A stretch of DNA of 64,000 nucleotides from Millisia brevis NBRC 105863 (lineage in GTDB: Bacteria > Actinomycetota > Actinomycetes > Mycobacteriales > Mycobacteriaceae), in NCBI RefSeq assembly GCF_001552615.1, contig NZ_BCRN01000005.1:186001-250000 (forward strand), in the 5' to 3' direction. Below are positions 46,066 through 54,676 of the stretch, piece by piece (the stretch's first letter is position 1; the number at the start of each line of letters is the position of its first letter). The position numbers and the translations under genes were made by a program. The notes beneath the pieces are model-generated. The model saw nothing but the letters and a program-made list of their open reading frames with translations, was not told the DNA's origin and ran no database searches.

Positions 46066-46089
46066 TCGGACTCCTCCGCAATACCGACC

Positions 46090-46130
46090 ACGCCGACCGG
46101 CGGGTGGCACCGCCACCCGCCGGTCGGCGT
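46090..46130 (+). terminator. Perfect 18-bp terminator hairpin after the dehydrogenase gene
   Basis: ACGCCGACCGGCGGGTGG (46090-46107) and its exact complement (46113-46130) enclose a 5-base loop, 25 bases past the dehydrogenase stop. A short T-rich tract (GTGTTTCCC) follows. Confidence 0.9.
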
Positions 46131-46155
46131 TCGGCGTGTTTCCCGCTCCACGGCT

Positions 46156-46328
46156 TTATCCACAGGCACAGATGCCCGATCCCCGGGTGCCATCGCTCCC
46201 CGCGATCACAGCTTCACGCACGCTACCTGCGGAGATAGAACCAAACTCGGACCGAGACGTCCCGCACTCACCACGAACTACTCACAGGTTGTCCACACGC
46301 CCCCGGGCGCCCCGTGCAGCTGTCCACA
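46156..46328. other. Three DnaA-box-like sequences in a 430-bp gene-free region
   Basis: The intergenic stretch 46066-46497 contains TTATCCACA (46156-46164), TTGTCCACA (46289-46297) and CTGTCCACA (46320-46328), all on the plus strand. The first is the E. coli consensus DnaA box; the second is the preferred actinobacterial form. There is no coding frame here. No dnaA, dnaN or recF gene is nearby, so it is not an ordinary oriC. It might titrate DnaA or regulate the permease gene downstream. Confidence 0.5.
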
Positions 46329-46400
46329 TGGACGGGGGTCGACCTCCAGATGGACGGGACATAACGCCCAACCACCCCATACGGGATGCGCCTCATCTCC

Positions 46401-46422
46401 ACTCGCTCTAGATTGAGCGAGT
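46401..46422. promoter_or_regulatory. 22-bp inverted repeat ahead of the APC permease gene
   Basis: ACTCGCTC (46401-46408) and GAGCGAGT (46415-46422) flank TAGATT. The perfect 8-bp arms lie 76 bases before the GTG start and probably form a regulator binding site, or less likely a short hairpin in the leader. Confidence 0.45.
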
Positions 46423-46497
46423 TAAGACGAGGACGACCATCTCCGGGCGCCTGCCAGCAATGATCAGGACTCCCACCTCACAGATCGGGGGTTTGCG

Positions 46498-47928
46498 GTG
46501 AGCGATTCGCAACCGGCGCAATTGACGCGTGTCATGGGTAAGACCGACGTGATCGCACTCGCCTTCGGCGCCATGATCGGCTTCGGCTGGATCGTGCTGA
46601 CGGGCGACTTCCTCAGCAGCGCGGGCACATTGGGGTCCGCTCTCGCTTTTGTTATCGGCGGCTTCATTATCATGCTCGTCGGTTTGACCTACGCGGAACT
46701 GGTCGCCGCCATGCCCCACGTCGGCGGTGAGCACAACTACGTGCTGCGCGCGATGGGCTCGTGGCCGGCGTTCTTCACCTCCTGGATGCTTGTGCTCGGC
46801 TACGTCAGCGTCGTCGCCTTCGAGGCGGTGGCCCTGCCGCACTCGATGTCCTTCCTGGTGCCCGACCTGATGACCGGTTACCTGTGGACCATCGCGGGCT
46901 ACGACGTCTACGCCGTCTGGGTGGCGGTCGGCGTGCTCGGCTCGGTCCTGATCACCGTGCTCAACGTCATCGGCGTACGCCCCGCGGCGGTCTTCCAGAC
47001 CATCGCGGTGGTCTTCCTGCTCGCCGTCGGCGCGACGATGATCTTCGGCTCCTTCGTGGGTGGCTCGCTGGAGAATATGGAGCCGCTGTTCACCGGCGGC
47101 ATGGCCGGCCTGATCGCCGTGCTGGTGGCCACGCCGTTCCTGTTCGTTGGATTCGACGTCATCCCGCAGTCGGCCGAGGAGATCAACCTGCCCAAGAAGC
47201 GGATCGGCCAGTTGCTGATCGCCTCGGTAATCATGGCGGTCGTCTGGTACGTCATGGTGATGCTCACCGTCGGATCGTCGCTGCCGGCGGCCGAACTCGC
47301 CGCGTCGGATCTGGCAGCCGCCGACGGCGTCAGCGCCCTGTGGAATAGCGAGTTGATGGGCCAGATCCTGGTGATCGGTGGCATCGCCGGCATCCTGACC
47401 TCGTGGAACGGCTTCATGGTGGGAGCGAGCCGCCTGGTCTTCGCGATGGCCCGCTCCGGAATGCTGCCCGCCTGGTTCGGTCGCCTGCACCCGAAGTTCC
47501 GCACGCCCGCCAATGCGGTGGTGTTCATCGGCGGCCTGTCGGTGCTCGCCCCGTTCTTCGGACGGCCCGCGCTGGTGTGGTTCGTCGATGCGGGCGGCCT
47601 GTCGATCATCACGGCCTTCCTGATGGTGTCGCTGACCTTCCTGGTGCTGCGCAAGCGCGAGCCGAATATGGAGCGGCCGTTCCGCACTCCGGCGGGCCCG
47701 CTCGTCGGCGGCGCCGCGGTGGTCTTGTCCGCCGGCCTGGGTCTGCTCTACCTGCCCGGCATGCCGGCCGCCCTGGTGTGGCCCGCGGAATGGCTGATCG
47801 TCGGCACCTGGGTCCTCCTCGGCATCATCTTCATGGTGCGCATCCCTCGCATCTCCTACGGCCCGAATGCCGAGCACGAACTGATGGTCGCGGCCGGCAA
47901 GAATCCCGACGAGTTGCTGACCTCCTGA
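46498..47928 (+). CDS. APC-family amino acid/amine permease
   Basis: This 476-residue membrane protein has about 12 transmembrane segments. The APC helix 1 motif is ALAFGAMIGFGWIV, and EEINLPKKRIG forms the conserved loop after helix 6. Members exchange or symport amino acids or polyamines. No catabolic partner is adjacent, so the substrate is open. It starts at GTG 46498 behind GGGGG. A 430-bp region with DnaA-box-like sequences and a palindrome precedes it. Confidence 0.85.
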   Translation: MSDSQPAQLTRVMGKTDVIALAFGAMIGFGWIVLTGDFLSSAGTLGSALAFVIGGFIIMLVGLTYAELVAAMPHVGGEHNYVLRAMGSWPAFFTSWMLVLGYVSVVAFEAVALPHSMSFLVPDLMTGYLWTIAGYDVYAVWVAVGVLGSVLITVLNVIGVRPAAVFQTIAVVFLLAVGATMIFGSFVGGSLENMEPLFTGGMAGLIAVLVATPFLFVGFDVIPQSAEEINLPKKRIGQLLIASVIMAVVWYVMVMLTVGSSLPAAELAASDLAAADGVSALWNSELMGQILVIGGIAGILTSWNGFMVGASRLVFAMARSGMLPAWFGRLHPKFRTPANAVVFIGGLSVLAPFFGRPALVWFVDAGGLSIITAFLMVSLTFLVLRKREPNMERPFRTPAGPLVGGAAVVLSAGLGLLYLPGMPAALVWPAEWLIVGTWVLLGIIFMVRIPRISYGPNAEHELMVAAGKNPDELLTS

Positions 47929-47990
47929 TCCGCCCGCCCCGATCGGGGGCGACCATCCCACCGCTCGGGCGTTGCGGCGGGCTCAGCCCG

Positions 47991-48368
47991 GTGGGACCGA
48001 CGCGTGTGTTGACCGTGCCGGGACGGCGTACCGGGGAACCGCGATCCACCCCCGTCACGCCGATCACCGTCGACGGCGCCAGGTACGTGATCGCCGCCCT
48101 TCCGAACGCCGACTGGGCCCGCAACATCCGGGCCGCCGGTCACGGCGAACTCGCGCAGGGCCGACGGCGGGTCGCTTACACGATCCGCGAGGTGGCCGAC
48201 CTCGACGTATGCCGATCGGTGTTGCGCGCCTTCCCCGTTCAAGCGCGCGGCGGGGTGCCGTTCTACGTGCGGCTCGGATTGGTCGACGGCCCCGACCCAG
48301 ACCAGTTCGCCGCCGTCGCCGACAAGGTCGCGGTCTTCGAACTCATCGATCCCCGCCGGCCCGCCTGA
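47991..48368 (+). CDS. Short deazaflavin (F420)-dependent nitroreductase-like protein
   Basis: The protein is about 125 residues and shows VLTVPGRRTGEPRSTPVTPI and YVIAALPNADWARNIRAAGHG. These match the F420H2-dependent oxidoreductase family (split-barrel, Ddn-like), in which the Arg-Thr-Gly turn contacts the deazaflavin. It is slightly shorter than usual at the N-terminus; upstream codons in frame lack a good start, so GTG 47991 is a best guess. It follows the permease gene by 62 bases on the same strand. Confidence 0.62.
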   Translation: MGPTRVLTVPGRRTGEPRSTPVTPITVDGARYVIAALPNADWARNIRAAGHGELAQGRRRVAYTIREVADLDVCRSVLRAFPVQARGGVPFYVRLGLVDGPDPDQFAAVADKVAVFELIDPRRPA

Positions 48369-48480
48369 GCGCGAAGCGGCGGGCGGCGTCGGCGAGGCCA
48401 CGACAAGGGGATGCGCCGGAACCTCCGATAATGCGTCGGGACAAGCGGTGCTCCCGCGCGATCCGGCTACGATCTGGACG

Positions 48481-49269
48481 ATGACGTGGCTGACCCACTG
48501 GTGGGACACCGAGGTGGTGCACGGGTTCAAAGGCCCACTGCTGCTGGCGTTCGTGGCCTTTGTAATCACCTTCGTGACCACCCGCACGATCACCCGATTG
48601 ATTCGCGCGGGCAAGGGCCCCTTCCACAACCTGAGCGCCGGCGGTACGCATCTGCACCACTCGACGCCGGGGACGATCCTGCTCGTCGCCGGGGCCTTCG
48701 GATCGGTCGGCGCGGACGGGCGGGTGCCGTGGACTTATATCGCGGCGGCCGGCGTGGGCATCGGCGCGTCGCTGGTGCTCGACGAGTTCGCGATGATCTT
48801 CCACCTGGAGAACGTCTACTGGTCGCAGGAGGGGCAGCTCTCGGTCAACGTGGTGACCTTGTCGGCGGCCTGTGTGGGCCTTCCGCTGGTGGGGATTTCG
48901 CCGGTCAGCAGCGCGGGAATCAACAGCACCGCCTTGTGGATTCGTGGCGGTTTGACCGTCGCGCTCGCCATCCATCTGCTGCTGGTGGCGACGACCGCTC
49001 TGAAGGGGAAGTACCCGGCCGCGTTGATCAGCCTGTTCGTGTTCCCGATGGCGTGGATCACCGCCGTGCGGATGGCGCGCCCGCATTCGCCGTGGGCGCG
49101 GTGGTTCTACTCCGAGCGCCGCGACCAGGAGGCGGCCAAGCGGGCCGCGCGCTTCGACAAGCGCTGGGGTCCGGTGCGGCAGCGCTGGGACGATTTCATC
49201 GGCGGCTCACCGTCCCAACCGAACCCGGCCGCATCGTCCACCCCGACGAGCTCGACCCCCACTTCGTAG
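48481..49269 (+). CDS. Polytopic membrane protein with conserved-looking His and Asp/Glu motifs
   Basis: This 262-residue protein has about six transmembrane segments and a Ser/Thr/Pro-rich C-terminal tail. Membrane-flanking sequences GGTHLHHSTPG (near 62-72) and LDEFAMIFHLENVYW (near 100-114) put several His, Asp and Glu residues together, as in membrane metal enzymes. I do not recognise a characterised family. ATG 48481 is the only good start. It is convergent with the enzyme I gene. Confidence 0.65.
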   Translation: MTWLTHWWDTEVVHGFKGPLLLAFVAFVITFVTTRTITRLIRAGKGPFHNLSAGGTHLHHSTPGTILLVAGAFGSVGADGRVPWTYIAAAGVGIGASLVLDEFAMIFHLENVYWSQEGQLSVNVVTLSAACVGLPLVGISPVSSAGINSTALWIRGGLTVALAIHLLLVATTALKGKYPAALISLFVFPMAWITAVRMARPHSPWARWFYSERRDQEAAKRAARFDKRWGPVRQRWDDFIGGSPSQPNPAASSTPTSSTPTS

Positions 49270-49286
49270 CACCCGCAGCTCACCGG

Positions 49287-49317
49287 CCGGCCGGTTGATT
49301 CGTTCCCGACCGGCCGG
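49287..49317. terminator. Bidirectional hairpin between the membrane protein and ptsI
   Basis: CCGGCCGGT (49287-49295) and ACCGGCCGG (49309-49317) form a perfect 9-bp stem with a 13-base loop in the short gap between the convergent genes. Confidence 0.65.
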
Positions 49318-49345
49318 GAGGTCTGCGGACCCCCGCGTGACGGGG

Positions 49346-51049
49346 TCAGTCGATGAGCACGGCCCGCGCGGCTTCGCGCGCATTGGCCGGGCTGATCATG
49401 TCGACGGTCACCTCGGCCGCCTTCACACACTGGTCGAAGGTTACCCGCGACAGCTGCGCACCGACGGCCTTGACCGAGGCGGCGGCCATCGACAGCGACG
49501 TGATGCCCATGCCGACCAGCACGCACGCCAGCAACGGATCGGCCGCGGCCTCACCGCAGACGCCGACCGGCTTGTCGGCGCGCTTGCCGGCGGCGGCGGT
49601 CATCGCGACCAACTGCAGGACGGCGGGCTGCCACGGGTCGGTCAGGTGCGCCAGATCGGTGGCCATCCGATCGGCGGCCATCGTGTACTGGGTCAGGTCA
49701 TTGGTGCCGATCGACAGGAAGTCGACCTGCTCGACGATGCGGTCGGCCAGCAGTGCGGCGCTGGGGATCTCGATCATCACACCGGCCTTCAGGCCGCGGT
49801 CGTGCGCCTTCTTGGCGAAGTCGCGCGCCTCGTCCGGGGTGGCGATCATCGGGGCCATCACCCACGGTTGGATGCCGACCCGCTCGCCGGCGATCTTCAG
49901 CGCGTCGAGCTGATGGTCGAGCAGGCCGGGCTTGTCGTAGGTCAGCCGGTAGCCGCGGACGCCGAGCGCCGGGTTCTCCTCGCCCTCGATGGTGGCGTAG
50001 GCGATCGGCTTGTCCGAGCCGGCGTCGAGGGTGCGGGTGACCACGTGGAAGGCGCCCGCCTCCACGAACGGTCGCAGCACCCCCTCGTAGAGGTCGGCCT
50101 GCTCGGCGACGCTGGGCTCCTCGGTGCTCTTGAGGAAGGCCAACTCGGTGCGGAAGAGCCCGACTCCCTCGACCGGGGTCTTGGCGGCCTTCTCCGCCGA
50201 GGCGGGGTCGGCGACATTGGCCAGCAGCTTGACCGGGGCGCCGTCGGCGGTGGTCGCCGGGCCGGTCCACTTCTCCTGGGCTTCGCGCTCGGCGATCGAG
50301 GCGGCGACCTTGCGCTCGGCATCCTGCGGCTCGGCTGCCGGATCGATGATCCCCGCCGCGCCGTCGACCAGGACCCGTTGTCCGGCGGGCAATCCCAGCG
50401 CGCCGGCGACACCGACGATGCAGGGGATCGCGAGCTGTCGGGCGATGATGGCGGTGTGGCTGGTCGCGCCGCCCTTCTCCATCACCAGCGCAGCGACCAG
50501 CTCGGGCCGCAGGCCTGCGGAGTCCGCGGGGGCGAGGTCTTCGGCCACCAGCACCGACGGCACCTCGGGCACCGGGATGCCCGGCTCGGAGACCCCGATC
50601 AGGTGGGCGATGATCCGCTTGCGAATGTCGTGCAGGTCGGTGACCCGCTCGGCCATCAGGCCGCCCATCTTGGCGAACATCTCCGCGAAGTGCCCGACGG
50701 CGGCGTCGATCGCCTCGAGCAGCGAGTGCCCGTCCGCGATGTTCTTGCGCACCATGGTGCGCAGGCCGCGGTCGCGGGTGAGCTTGCCGCTGGCGGCCAG
50801 CACCTCGGCGGCGGAGCCGTGGGCGGCCTCGGATCGGGCCAGGAAGCCGGCCGCGACCTTGTCGACGGCGGCGTCGTAGGCGGCGATCGCGTCGTCGCCC
50901 TCGGGCTGCGGACCCGCGGCGAAGGCCGCGACGGCGGCGGGATCGAGATCGGTGCGGACCACCTGGACGGGCCCGTAGACGACCCCGGCAACAACCGGTG
51001 TGCCGCGTAACAAGCCGGTGGCGGACTGCGGCGCGTTATCGGTGACCAT
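49346..51049 (-). CDS. ptsI: PTS enzyme I (phosphoenolpyruvate-protein phosphotransferase)
   Basis: This 567-residue cytoplasmic enzyme has an N-terminal HPr-interacting domain and the phosphohistidine H198 in GGATSHTAII. The PEP-binding barrel shows GVGLFRTE, GVRGYRL, GVMIEIPSAAL, FLSIGTNDLTQY and the active Cys in VGVCGEAA. It passes phosphate from PEP to HPr, which feeds the EII proteins. It stands alone on the minus strand. Upstream is a 25-bp element nearly repeated in front of the deoR gene. ATG 51049 is preferred over GTG 51055. Confidence 0.93.
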   Translation of the reverse strand: MVTDNAPQSATGLLRGTPVVAGVVYGPVQVVRTDLDPAAVAAFAAGPQPEGDDAIAAYDAAVDKVAAGFLARSEAAHGSAAEVLAASGKLTRDRGLRTMVRKNIADGHSLLEAIDAAVGHFAEMFAKMGGLMAERVTDLHDIRKRIIAHLIGVSEPGIPVPEVPSVLVAEDLAPADSAGLRPELVAALVMEKGGATSHTAIIARQLAIPCIVGVAGALGLPAGQRVLVDGAAGIIDPAAEPQDAERKVAASIAEREAQEKWTGPATTADGAPVKLLANVADPASAEKAAKTPVEGVGLFRTELAFLKSTEEPSVAEQADLYEGVLRPFVEAGAFHVVTRTLDAGSDKPIAYATIEGEENPALGVRGYRLTYDKPGLLDHQLDALKIAGERVGIQPWVMAPMIATPDEARDFAKKAHDRGLKAGVMIEIPSAALLADRIVEQVDFLSIGTNDLTQYTMAADRMATDLAHLTDPWQPAVLQLVAMTAAAGKRADKPVGVCGEAAADPLLACVLVGMGITSLSMAAASVKAVGAQLSRVTFDQCVKAAEVTVDMISPANAREAARAVLID

Positions 51050-51084
51050 AGTCACAAGTTTGCGCCTTTCACCCCGGTCAAGTC

Positions 51085-51109
51085 AACACATTCGGGCACA
51101 AATCAACTA
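51085..51109. promoter_or_regulatory. Shared PTS-locus motif upstream of ptsI
   Basis: CAACACATTCGGGCACAAAT begins a 25-bp element 36 bases upstream of the enzyme I start. It matches the element ahead of deoR (53834-53858) at 20 of 25 positions in the same orientation and is partly shared with the mtlA region. It is probably the operator of the DeoR-family regulator. Confidence 0.6.
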
Positions 51110-51143
51110 GAACCCAATGACTCGGATCACATGGCCTCCGGGG

Positions 51144-53528
51144 TCAGGCGGACTTCGCGATCGTCACCACCACATTCTTCATCAGCGGCTGGTCGCTCTG
51201 GGTGCTGTAGTCCGCCTTGCCGATCAGCACGTTCATCTCCGGCATGTACCCGGCCGCGCAGCCGGACGGGATGTTGTAGGCGAGGGCCACGTATTCGCGC
51301 AGTTCCCGAACACTCCCGTCGCGCGAGTAGGCGGTGATGTCGACACGGTCCCCCTCGACGAGGCCGCGGGTACGCATATCGTCGCCGTTCATGAACACCA
51401 GCGTGCGCAGGTTCTTCACCCCGCGGTAGCGGTCGTCGTCGGAGTAGATCGTGGTGTTCCACTGATCGTGCGAGCGCATCGTCTGCAGGGTGAGCCGGTC
51501 GGCGACCGGAACCACATCGGGTAGCGCCGCGTCCCGGAACCCCGCCTTGCCGGACGGCGTCAGGAAGATCAGTTCGCGTGCGGGCTGCTTGATGCGGAAG
51601 CCCGCCGGCAGGCGCACCCGACGGTTGAAGTCCTCGAAACCGAAGATGACCTTGGCCATCACGTCGCGGATGTGGTCGTAGTCCGCGACGAACCAGTCCC
51701 ACGGGGTCGAGCTGTCGGGCAGGGCGGCGCGGGCGATGCCGGCGATGATCGCCGGTTCGGAGAGCAGATGCGGCGAGGCGGGGCGGCGCTTGCCGACCGA
51801 CAGGTGCACCATGCTCATCGCGTCCTCGACCGAGACCGATTGTGGCCCGGCGACCTGCATGTCCTTCTCGGTGCGCCCCAGGCAGGGCAGGATGACCGCG
51901 GCCCGGCCGTGCACCAGGTGGCTGCGGTTGAGCTTGGTCGACACCTGGACGGTCAGGTCACATTTGCGCAGGCCGGCGTGGGTATACGCGGTATCCGGGG
52001 CGGCCATGGCGAAGTTGCCGCCCATCCCGACGAAGACCCGCATGTCGCCGCTGTGCATCGCGGCGATCGTGCCGACGGTGTCGAGGCCGTTCTCGCGCGG
52101 CGGGTCGATCCCGCAGACCTCGCCGAGGCGGTCGAGGAACTCCGGCTTGGGACGGTGATCGATACCGCAGGTCCGATTGCCCTGCACATTGCTGTGCCCG
52201 CGCACCGGCGACGGGCCGGCGCCCTCGCGTCCGAGGTTGCCGCGCAGCAGCAGCACGTTGACGAATTCGCGGACGGTGTCGACGCCGTGTTCGTGCTGGG
52301 TCACGCCCAGACACCAGCTGATCAGCGAGCGGTCGGCGGCACAGTAGATGTCGGCGACCCGGATGATCTGGGCCTTGTTCAGCCCGCTCTGCCGTTCCAG
52401 TTCGGTCCACGAGGTGTTCTCGCAGAGCGCCCGGTACGAGTCGAACCCGTCGGTATAGCGGTCGACAAATTCCTTGTCGATCACCCGCGGGTCGGTCGCG
52501 TACTGCTCGAAGAGCGACTTCGCGACGCCGCGGAAGAGGGCCATATCGCCGCCGGGCCGCACCTGGAGGTTCAGCGTGCTGGTCGGGGTCGACTGGAAGG
52601 TCGCCATCGCCAGGATCTCGTGCGGGATGATCGTGCGCGTCGCACCCGCCTCGACCAGCGGGTTGATGTGCACGACCTGCGCCCCGCGCCGGTAGGCCTC
52701 CGCCAGGGAGGTCAGCATGCGCGGCGCGTTCGAGGCCGCGTTGACGCCGATGACGAAGAGCGCATCCGCGTGTTCCCAGTCCGACAGGTCGGCGGTGCCC
52801 TTGCCGGTGCCGAGAGCGGCCTGCAGCGCGCGGCCGGACGCCTCGTGGCACATATTGGAGCAGTCGGGCAGGTTGTTGGTCCCCAGCTCACGGGCGAGCA
52901 GCTGGTAGAGGAATGTCGCCTCGTTGCTCAGCCGACCGGAGGTGTAGTACGCGGCCTGGTTGGGGTTGTCCAACTCGCGCAGGTGCTTGCCGACCAGCTC
53001 GAAGGCGGCGTCCCAGGAGATCGGCTCGTAGTGGTCGGTCTCGGCGTCGTAGACCATCGGCTCGGTCAGCCGTCCGACATCCTCGAGCTGGAAGTCGGTC
53101 CACTCCTCGAGTTCGGAGACGGTATGCGCCGCGAAGAACTCCCGGCCGGCGCGCTTGCTCGTCATCTCCCAACTGACGTGCTTGATGCCGTTCTCGCAGA
53201 TGTCGAGTTTGAGACCGGGGGTATCGGGCCAGGCGCAGCCGGGGCAGTCGAAGCCGCCGTCCTCCTGGTTCATCGTCAGCGTGGCGCGCGCTCCGCGCAG
53301 CACCTCGCGCTCGGTGATCAGGACCTTTGCCACCGACATCGCCGCGCCCCAGCCGGCGGCCGGGTGGTGGTAGTTGCGCTGCTTCCAGGCGGCGTCGGTC
53401 GGCTTGCCGTAACCGCCGTCGTTGAGCGAGACGGTCGTATCGATCGGACCTCGGGCCGGTGGCGGCGCTCCGTCGATATCGGCGCCGCCGGTTCGCGTGT
53501 CGTCGGTGTCGTGCCTGTTCTCGGTCAT
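51144..53528 (-). CDS. YdeP/FdhF-like molybdopterin oxidoreductase
   Basis: This 794-residue member of the DMSO reductase superfamily resembles formate dehydrogenase alpha subunits of the YdeP type. It has NEATFLYQLLARELGTNNLPDCSNMCHEASG, a molybdopterin guanine dinucleotide-binding segment (HADALFVIGVNAASNAPRML) and the C-terminal barrel MRSHDQWNTTIYSDDDRY. The N-terminus has only CPGC and CENG instead of a full 4Fe-4S Cys set, typical of YdeP. The electron donor is unknown. It lies between ptsI and deoR on the minus strand, after a 385-bp control region. ATG 53528 was chosen; upstream sequence in frame does not look coding. Confidence 0.82.
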   Translation of the reverse strand: MTENRHDTDDTRTGGADIDGAPPPARGPIDTTVSLNDGGYGKPTDAAWKQRNYHHPAAGWGAAMSVAKVLITEREVLRGARATLTMNQEDGGFDCPGCAWPDTPGLKLDICENGIKHVSWEMTSKRAGREFFAAHTVSELEEWTDFQLEDVGRLTEPMVYDAETDHYEPISWDAAFELVGKHLRELDNPNQAAYYTSGRLSNEATFLYQLLARELGTNNLPDCSNMCHEASGRALQAALGTGKGTADLSDWEHADALFVIGVNAASNAPRMLTSLAEAYRRGAQVVHINPLVEAGATRTIIPHEILAMATFQSTPTSTLNLQVRPGGDMALFRGVAKSLFEQYATDPRVIDKEFVDRYTDGFDSYRALCENTSWTELERQSGLNKAQIIRVADIYCAADRSLISWCLGVTQHEHGVDTVREFVNVLLLRGNLGREGAGPSPVRGHSNVQGNRTCGIDHRPKPEFLDRLGEVCGIDPPRENGLDTVGTIAAMHSGDMRVFVGMGGNFAMAAPDTAYTHAGLRKCDLTVQVSTKLNRSHLVHGRAAVILPCLGRTEKDMQVAGPQSVSVEDAMSMVHLSVGKRRPASPHLLSEPAIIAGIARAALPDSSTPWDWFVADYDHIRDVMAKVIFGFEDFNRRVRLPAGFRIKQPARELIFLTPSGKAGFRDAALPDVVPVADRLTLQTMRSHDQWNTTIYSDDDRYRGVKNLRTLVFMNGDDMRTRGLVEGDRVDITAYSRDGSVRELREYVALAYNIPSGCAAGYMPEMNVLIGKADYSTQSDQPLMKNVVVTIAKSA

Positions 53529-53914
53529 GACCCCCCCGGGTGCCGGAATACCCCGATGGGCTGCGGGGCATTCGGTGTGATTCGAAAGCTGGGGCGTGAT
53601 GCGAAACCTGGATATGGCGAGCTCGGGGTGCGAGAGTGCGAGGGTTCGCCCCCGAAGTTCGACCATCCGAGCGTACGACCGGCGGATCGCCCCGTCGACC
53701 CTTCGAGGGCACCGACACGAGCGGTGTCGGCCGGAACAAACGATCGTGTGGAGCCCTACAATTTCGGACAACAGCCGCCGCCACGCGCGAGTGAGCCCGA
53801 TCACATTTTGATCGCCTCGATATCTTGACAACCCAACAGATTCGGGCGTAAAACAAATGAAAACCAACAATTGTTGTCCCGTATCTCTTGTCCCTGCGTG
53901 TCGGAGGTGTCCGC
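53529..53914. promoter_or_regulatory. Divergent control region of deoR and the molybdopterin enzyme gene
   Basis: This gene-free 386 bp holds a motif copy at 53834-53858, nearly the same as the one upstream of ptsI, and a perfect palindrome CAACAATTGTTG (53865-53876) 39 bases before the deoR start. TTGACA (53825-53830) is a good -35 box reading toward deoR, with TAAAAC 18 bases later. The motif lies in the promoter spacer, which fits repression, probably autoregulation. Confidence 0.6.
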
Positions 53915-54676
53915 GTGTACGCCGAAGAACGCCAGCAGGCCATCGCCGACCTGCTGCGCAGTAGCGGACGGGTATCCGTCACGGAGCTCGCCGCGCTCTA
54001 CGAGGTGACCACGGAGACCGTCCGACGCGACCTGTCCGCCCTCGAACGGGTGGGGATGGCCCGGCGGGTCCACGGGGGTGCGGTGCCGGTGTCCTCGGTG
54101 ATCGAACGGCGCCTCAGCGAGCGCGACGAGTCGAATCCCGAGGAGAAGGAACGGATCGGGAAGGCCGCCGGCGCGCTGGTTCCGCCGTTGGACGCGACGA
54201 TCATTCTCGACGCCGGCAGCACCGTCGGTCGACTCGCCGGGCACCTGCCCCGCGATCGCCGGCTGGTCGTGTTCACCCATTCCTTCCCCGTCGCGACGCG
54301 ACTGCTGACCCAGTCCAACGTCGAATTGCACCTGCTGCCCGGCAGGTTGCGCGCCACCACCCAGGCCGCGGTGGGCACCGACACCGTCGAGTACCTGCGC
54401 AGACTGCACGCCGACGTCGCCTACGTCGGCACGAACGGTCTGTCCTTCGACCGCGGATTGTCCACCCCGGACACCGACGAGGCCGCCACCAAACGCGCGA
54501 TCGTCGCAGCCGCGGCCCGCGTGGTTCTGACCGCCGACGCCGACAAGATCGGACAGGAGCACACCGTGCAATTCGCCGAGCTCGAGCAGATCGACACCGT
54601 GGTCACCGACGACCGCATCAGCGATCGGGTCGTCCAGCGACTCGAACGCTGCGGCATCGAGGTCGTGGTCGCATGA
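53915..54676 (+). CDS. DeoR-family sugar-phosphate-responsive regulator
   Basis: This 253-residue protein has an N-terminal DeoR helix-turn-helix (about 5-57; VSVTELAALYEVTTETVRRD) and a C-terminal ISOCOT sensor domain (LDAGSTVGRLAGHL, YVGTNGLS, VLTADADKIG). Such regulators detect a sugar phosphate. GTG 53915 is preferred because GGAGG lies eight bases upstream and the protein then begins with the usual YAEERQQAI. It is coupled to the PfkB gene (ATGA overlap), as in the fruR-fruK order of actinobacterial fructose loci. Likely operators lie upstream of its own gene, ptsI and mtlA. Confidence 0.88.
   Translation: MYAEERQQAIADLLRSSGRVSVTELAALYEVTTETVRRDLSALERVGMARRVHGGAVPVSSVIERRLSERDESNPEEKERIGKAAGALVPPLDATIILDAGSTVGRLAGHLPRDRRLVVFTHSFPVATRLLTQSNVELHLLPGRLRATTQAAVGTDTVEYLRRLHADVAYVGTNGLSFDRGLSTPDTDEAATKRAIVAAAARVVLTADADKIGQEHTVQFAELEQIDTVVTDDRISDRVVQRLERCGIEVVVA

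Noticed and set aside
46066-46497. The DnaA-box cluster considered as the chromosomal origin
   Set aside because: No dnaA, dnaN, recF, rpmH or parAB genes are nearby, there are only three boxes, and no long AT-rich unwinding region is seen.
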